Shown: positions 59,857-64,000 of the stretch, piece by piece
Layout of the letters: each line of letters opens with the position of its first letter
Position numbering within the stretch: position 1 is the first letter of the stretch
Source of the DNA: Rhynchopus sp. YZ270_cl-10
Lineage: Eukaryota; Euglenozoa; Diplonemea; Diplonemida; Diplonemidae
Length of the DNA stretch: 64,000 nucleotides
Direction of reading: 5' to 3'
Assembly (NCBI GenBank): GCA_964035575.1
Contig: OZ037879.1
Coordinates: 434,001-498,000, forward strand
Position numbers and translations under genes: made by a program
The notes under the pieces: model-generated
The model's input: only the letters and a program-made list of their open reading frames with translations
Told to the model about the DNA's origin: nothing
Database searches by the model: none

Positions 59857-61207
59857 ATACATAGCGCTCCAATTAGAGTGTTAGGGTATAATTAGAGTCT
59901 GGGATTTTGGGTCAAGTCAGTTAGAGTCCAGTTAGAGTATAATTAGAGTCGCTTTTCTTCAATTAGACTATAATTAGAGCGCAGTTAGAGCATAATTAGA
60001 CTCTAACTACACTCTAATTATAGTCTAATTAGAGTAAAACAACAGGCTTCTTGTAGGTGCAAACGCCTTAAGGAACCGGTTCCCCTAAGGTTCCTCTGTA
60101 GGACCCAGGTGTCCAGGTGCCCACATAGCTGAGAATAAGACTTGGGGACCCGGGACCCGGTTATTCTCAGCCGGACTGGGACACAACTATGTGAAGGCGC
60201 TGTGGGTCCGCCTGAAAGCGGGTCGGGGACCCGGTCGCGGGAGGGTGGGGGCCTAGTCCAAGTCCTACTGTACCTAGTACCCGGGACTCGGGACCCGGCT
60301 TATTCTCAGCTATGGGTACCCGGACCCGCAGTGGCACATGCCCTCAAGTGTGAGTGACCCACACATGAGGGAATGCGACACCGCAAAAACTCTTCGTGCA
60401 CCTTCGGGTGCAATGCCGCAGACAGGCCAAACAGCGTTGGACTCAGAGGAATTCCTGCTGTGCAGGTAACAAACATGAGAACCAACTCCCAGTAACAAGG
60501 GGCGCCTTTTGGCGGGCGTTGTTGAGGGTGTTTGGGGTGCAAAGTTTTCCACAATTTTGATGCGCGGGTACAGAAGTGTTGTCTTGTTCTTTCATCTCTA
60601 GGAATGTAAATGTCAATCGAGTTTAACTACCACTAAGGGGTCGAAGGGGATAATCCCAGTATCAAAGGTTGTGTCGACGGGAAATCTATGAGTATACGTT
60701 CATTTCATCCGCAGAAATAACTACTTATGAACCCAGGAGAGATCCAAGCCTCGCGCTAAACCACCACCCGCGATTGACTTAGATGTTATAACAAAGAGAA
60801 TTCATAACAAACAACACCCTACCCCATGCACACTAAAGTGCCATGCTTCAAGTGATCATGCCCTGGGCCAAAATTCCTGTGCTAAAAAGGCAACAAGACC
60901 AGTGTGAATTGTGCACTGGTTTTCTGGGGGAACAAACAATATTTTCTTGTATCTAGTCCTCTGCAAGCAGAAAACAGACGTTCTGGATTACAAAATCGAA
61001 TTTCTTGCACTGGCTATGCTCCCTGGGTTTATGGCTATAGCATTGGTTGATGTGCCCCTCTTATTGACCCTATTATAAGACTCTAATTAGAGTCTAATTA
61101 GAGTCCAGTTAGAGTATTAGAGTTCAGTTAGAGTTTTAAAGACTCTAATTATACTCTAACTGCCGACTCTAATTATCTAGTTGGAGTCTAATTAGAGCGC
61201 TATGTAT
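59857..61207. mobile_element. 1.35-kb non-autonomous DNA element with TTAGAGT-rich ends
   Basis: Ends atacatagcgctccaattag and its complement (one mismatch), flanked by agagttat (59849-59856) and agagttac (61208-61215), a near-perfect 8-bp duplication. Both subterminal regions are packed with attagagt/actctaat copies. The centre has gggacccgg repeats (60148-60300). No transposase frame. An 8-bp duplication suggests the hAT or a related superfamily. Confidence 0.78.
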
Positions 61208-61218
61208 AGAGTTACTAT

Positions 61219-61276
61219 TTTTTTTTTGAAAACTTGGTTGTATTAGTGTAGCCACCCTAGAGTGTGCTCCACTATA
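61219..61276. repeat. family-2 short intergenic motif
   Basis: gaaaacttggttgtattagt then gtagccaccctagagtgtgc; matches 51484-51532. Confidence 0.7.
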
Positions 61277-61374
61277 TAGTTTTTTTGATAAATTGTTGGA
61301 GTAGTATAGGTTGCCTCGGTTGTGTTGCCACAGTTGTGCAATCTCCACTGTTTTTTTTTTTTTTTTTTTTTTTT

Positions 61375-61877
61375 CACGGGTCGGGAAAGATCTTTTGTCT
61401 TTTTTTGTCTTTTTTCGAGAATCTCGGGAGAAAAAAAAAAAAAATCAAGATTTTCAGGATTTTTGTCTTTTTTTTTCAGGATCTCTCGAGATCTTTGAGA
61501 TCTTTGAAAAATCCTGAAAAAAAAAGGAAAAAAAGAGAAAAAAAGATGAAAAAGATCTTGAAAATCTTTTTTTTCTCAAAAAAAAGATAAAAAAGATTTT
61601 TGGGATTTTGAAAAATCTTTTTGGGAAAAAAAAAAAAAAAGATTTTGAAAATCTTTTTTTTTTTTTTCAAAGATTTCTCAAGATCTCGAGATTTTTCATG
61701 AAATTTCATGGATTTTTCCAGGATTTTTCAGGATTTTTTCAGGATTTTCCCAGGATTTTCAAATCTTTTCTCTTTTTTTTTTTCTCCCAAAAATCTTTTT
61801 TTTTTTTTTTTTTTCGGGAGAAGAGGATTTTTTTTCTCGAAAAAAAAAAAAAAAAAAAAGATCTTTCCCGACCCGTG
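61375..61877. repeat. 503-bp fold-back element of low complexity
   Basis: It is bounded by a perfect 18-bp inverted repeat cacgggtcgggaaagatc, with T runs on both outer sides. The interior is made of degenerate agatttttcaggattt-type words and A/T runs. Confidence 0.75.
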
Positions 61878-61896
61878 TTTTTTTTTTTGTAGAAAG

Positions 61897-62194
61897 CAGG
61901 CTCTCCGCTAGGATTTCCGATTTTGAAAATATTCTGTTGATGGTCCACGTTGGTGGGGTACATGCTTGCGCCGCAGGCGCACGGTACGCAACTTTTTTTT
62001 TACCAACGCCCGATTTTGACTTTTTTGGGACGTTTGAGCACTCACCTCTCCATATCTTCTTCTCCTGAGCTTTTTTGACAGGTAGAACGGGTCTGAACCA
62101 CTTAGCAGAACTTTTTTTTTTTTTTCTTTTTTTCCCCATTTTCAAAAAGTTCTGTTGACAATCAACAGAACTTTAGTACCTAGCGGAGTGCCTG
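61897..62194 (-). mobile_element. hAT-like MITE, copy 2
   Basis: The 298-bp unit, inverted relative to 16475-16770, has caggctctccgctagg / cctagcggagtgcctg ends. It is flanked by a perfect 8-bp duplication gtagaaag (61889-61896, 62195-62202), which sets the hAT-type assignment for both copies. Confidence 0.87.
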
Positions 62195-62460
62195 GTAGAA
62201 AGTCTGAGATAGCAATGGTAAAATATTAAAAGAAAATAGAAGTGAATAAACCTATTCTATGGTGATTAGGGTCACTCCAATTTAAAAAAAAAAAATGTCC
62301 CATCCTGTTTTGCTCGTCATAATAAAAAAAACGAACACACAGGTTGAAGAGGGAGGAGACATCCATTCCGCCGAGCTGAAACGAAAAAAGAAAAGAAAAG
62401 AAAAACCCCTACAACCCTCCCCTTTCCCATCGCGGAATTTAATTTTAAAAAAGGGGGTGA

Positions 62461-62498
62461 ATAAGATGAACGTCAGCCCTCTTCGCTTCTCCACCTTA
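62461..62498. repeat. family-1 motif
   Basis: ataagatgaacgtcagccc then ctcttcgcttctccacctta. Confidence 0.5.
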
Positions 62499-62808
62499 AA
62501 AAACAAAAGAAAGACTATTGTACACATTGCTGAGGCCGAAACTAAAAATTTCAACCTCAATCAAAAGCTCTAATAGCCCTGCACAGTAGTTTTTTATGTC
62601 TCTCTCTTTTTGAGTTGTGCGATGTTGGCCCTGAACGGACTATAGGTCACTGACCGGCCAACTACAACTGCTTTGTTGCATATAAACATGCAAAACGCGA
62701 GGAAAAGGACTGGGAAGGTGCGGGAGGAGACTTTTGCCATTCTCTTTTACGGAAGGAGATTTTTTTTTTTTGTGACAGAAAAAAAAATGAAGAAAAAGAT
62801 AAAAGTTT

Positions 62809-62844
62809 ATGAGATGAACCTGAGCCTATAGTTGCTGTCACCTT
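62809..62844. repeat. family-1 motif
   Basis: tgagatgaacctgagccta then tagttgctgtcacctt. Confidence 0.6.
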
Positions 62845-63070
62845 TTGTAAAAAACTTTTAAAATGTGACGGGCAACATCTAAAAACAGAGGGGTTGAGAT
62901 ATTAAGAAATGCTCGAAGGAGAATAAACTGAAGGAAATGTCATTGTCACCTTTTTTTTTGAAAAAAAAAAGTGAAGCTTTGGTGAATGCAGACCTGAGAT
63001 GCAGGCATTTTAGATAAAAGTTGTTTCATATACTATCTATGCTACTGAATAGAAGGTATAAGAGAAATTG

Positions 63071-63104
63071 AAAGATGAAATATGCCTCGCGTGCATACAC
63101 ATCT
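63071..63104. repeat. family-1 motif
   Basis: aaagatgaaatatgcctcgc then gtgcatacacatct; GTGC-type subfamily, followed by aaaataaaataaaa. Confidence 0.6.
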
Positions 63105-63640
63105 AAAAAATAAAATAAAAAATGAATATTAGGGTGACAAAGTGTGTCGCTCTTTTTAAAATTGGGCAATGAAAAGCGCGCCAAAAGAATTTTTAATTTT
63201 ATTTTTTTGGTGGGACTTTGATTAGAGTCGCCAATGGGGATGGGGGTGTGATTTTTTTTGGTGGGTTTGGGAACAAAAATTGTTTTGCTAACAATCTGCC
63301 TAAAAAGGGAGAAGTGGGGTTCCGAATACTCAAAAATAGTACCCTCAAAAAAAGAGCGCTAATACTGCTCACAGAACGGCACAAACTTCATCCCTTATGA
63401 AATGGCCGACAAAGATGAGACACATTGGACAAATTAGGAGACTCTGAGCTCACATATTTCCCCTTTCCCTCCACTTTTTCCCTATCATGTATTCGCTTTT
63501 TATCTGGAAAAAGAAAGAAATTTTCAGGGTTTCAAAGAATATCTCTATCCCCTCCAATTTTTATGACCTTGTTTTTATGGAGTACCTTAAGGTCATCATT
63601 TGAGCGGATAATTTTTTTTTTTCGAAAAAGAAAACTAAGA

Positions 63641-63749
63641 TTGGTGTTCCGGAGGGGGGCCTATTATACTAGTTATATAGTAATCAGTATATTGGCATGT
63701 CTTTGACATGTCGTTGACATGTCCTTGACAGGTGTTTCCGGAACACCAA
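63641..63749. repeat. inverted repeat enclosing tandem GACATGTC-type words
   Basis: Arms ttggtgttccgga / tccggaacaccaa. The centre has ttgacatgtc repeated about three times. Confidence 0.7.
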
Positions 63750-63916
63750 AGATTCAATCTTTTTCAGGTAAAGTCTGATAAATTCTAGGGTGGAGTTGAA
63801 AAAAAAAGGGGGAAACTAAATTTCATATACTTTCCCTTCGAAAAGAAATCACACAAAAAAAAAAGGTTCAAACACGATACATCCTGTAGAAAGGGAGGGG
63901 GGAAAAGAAGAAACAT

Positions 63917-63951
63917 TTAGATGAACCTAAGCATCTCGTGTTTAGTCACCT
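63917..63951. repeat. family-1 motif
   Basis: tagatgaacctaagcatctc then gtgtttagtcaccta. Confidence 0.65.
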
Positions 63952-64000
63952 AAAAGAAAAAAAAGAATTGGTTGATAAGACGAAAAACCTACAATCCACG

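Larger units (their letters stand above)
62500..64000. other. intergenic stretch, no supported gene
   Basis: Contains three family-1 motifs and one inverted repeat (63641-63749). Short frames up to about 93 codons show no domain. Confidence 0.55.

Noticed and set aside
60306-60554. 82-codon minus-strand frame in the 1.35-kb element
   Set aside because: No recognisable domain; it is open mainly because the core is GC-rich.

Overview
The window looks like nuclear DNA of a single-celled eukaryote. GC-rich, intron-poor coding islands sit in AT-rich spacers full of homopolymers, minisatellites and DNA transposons. One gene has a clear GT-AG intron. All eleven host genes I can support (one broken) lie on the minus strand. 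That one-way layout, large tandem arrays and mucin-like Thr/Pro stalks would suit a lineage with directional gene clusters (Euglenozoa such as diplonemids is my working guess). No single sequence feature proves the lineage.

Layout. 0.1-0.8 kb: an alpha/beta hydrolase. 1.06-1.80 kb: a short hAT-type element. 1.81-6.94 kb: an apparently whole tyrosine-recombinase retrotransposon of the DIRS/Ngaro/PAT group. 8.1-9.8 kb: an ankyrin plus leucine-rich-repeat protein with one intron. 11.1-12.8 kb: a CAP10/POGLUT-type glycosyltransferase. 14.0-15.1 kb: a secreted GH43-like glycosidase. 15.1-23.5 kb: no credible gene, but a dense set of inverted-repeat elements, including a 1.48-kb element with about 600 bp of GTACT/GTACTGT satellite. 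23.8-24.4 kb: a small four-helix membrane protein with a paralogue at 55.9-56.4 kb. 25.4-49.4 kb: a tandem array of five long membrane proteins (the fifth broken). 49.7-64 kb: one small gene and a nested pile of mobile elements (piggyBac-like, 8-bp-TSD and fold-back types).

The main attraction is the five-gene array. Each copy encodes a signal peptide, a seven-bladed WD40 propeller, a Thr/Pro-rich stalk containing a TDPPA repeat, a six- or seven-helix membrane domain and a C-terminal coiled coil. The framework is almost identical between copies even at the nucleotide level. A few codons per blade, mostly where WD40 propellers expose their top-face binding residues, differ in nearly every copy, often by two or three bases in one codon. 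TDPPA number (19/3/3/5/3) and coiled-coil heptad number (1/6/3/2/3) also vary. This is the pattern expected of a diversifying recognition-receptor family; the ligand and signalling role are unknown.

The spacers also carry several families of short stem-loop sequences (one with at least 16 loci). Several transposons can be defined exactly because a paralogous empty site lies elsewhere in this same window.
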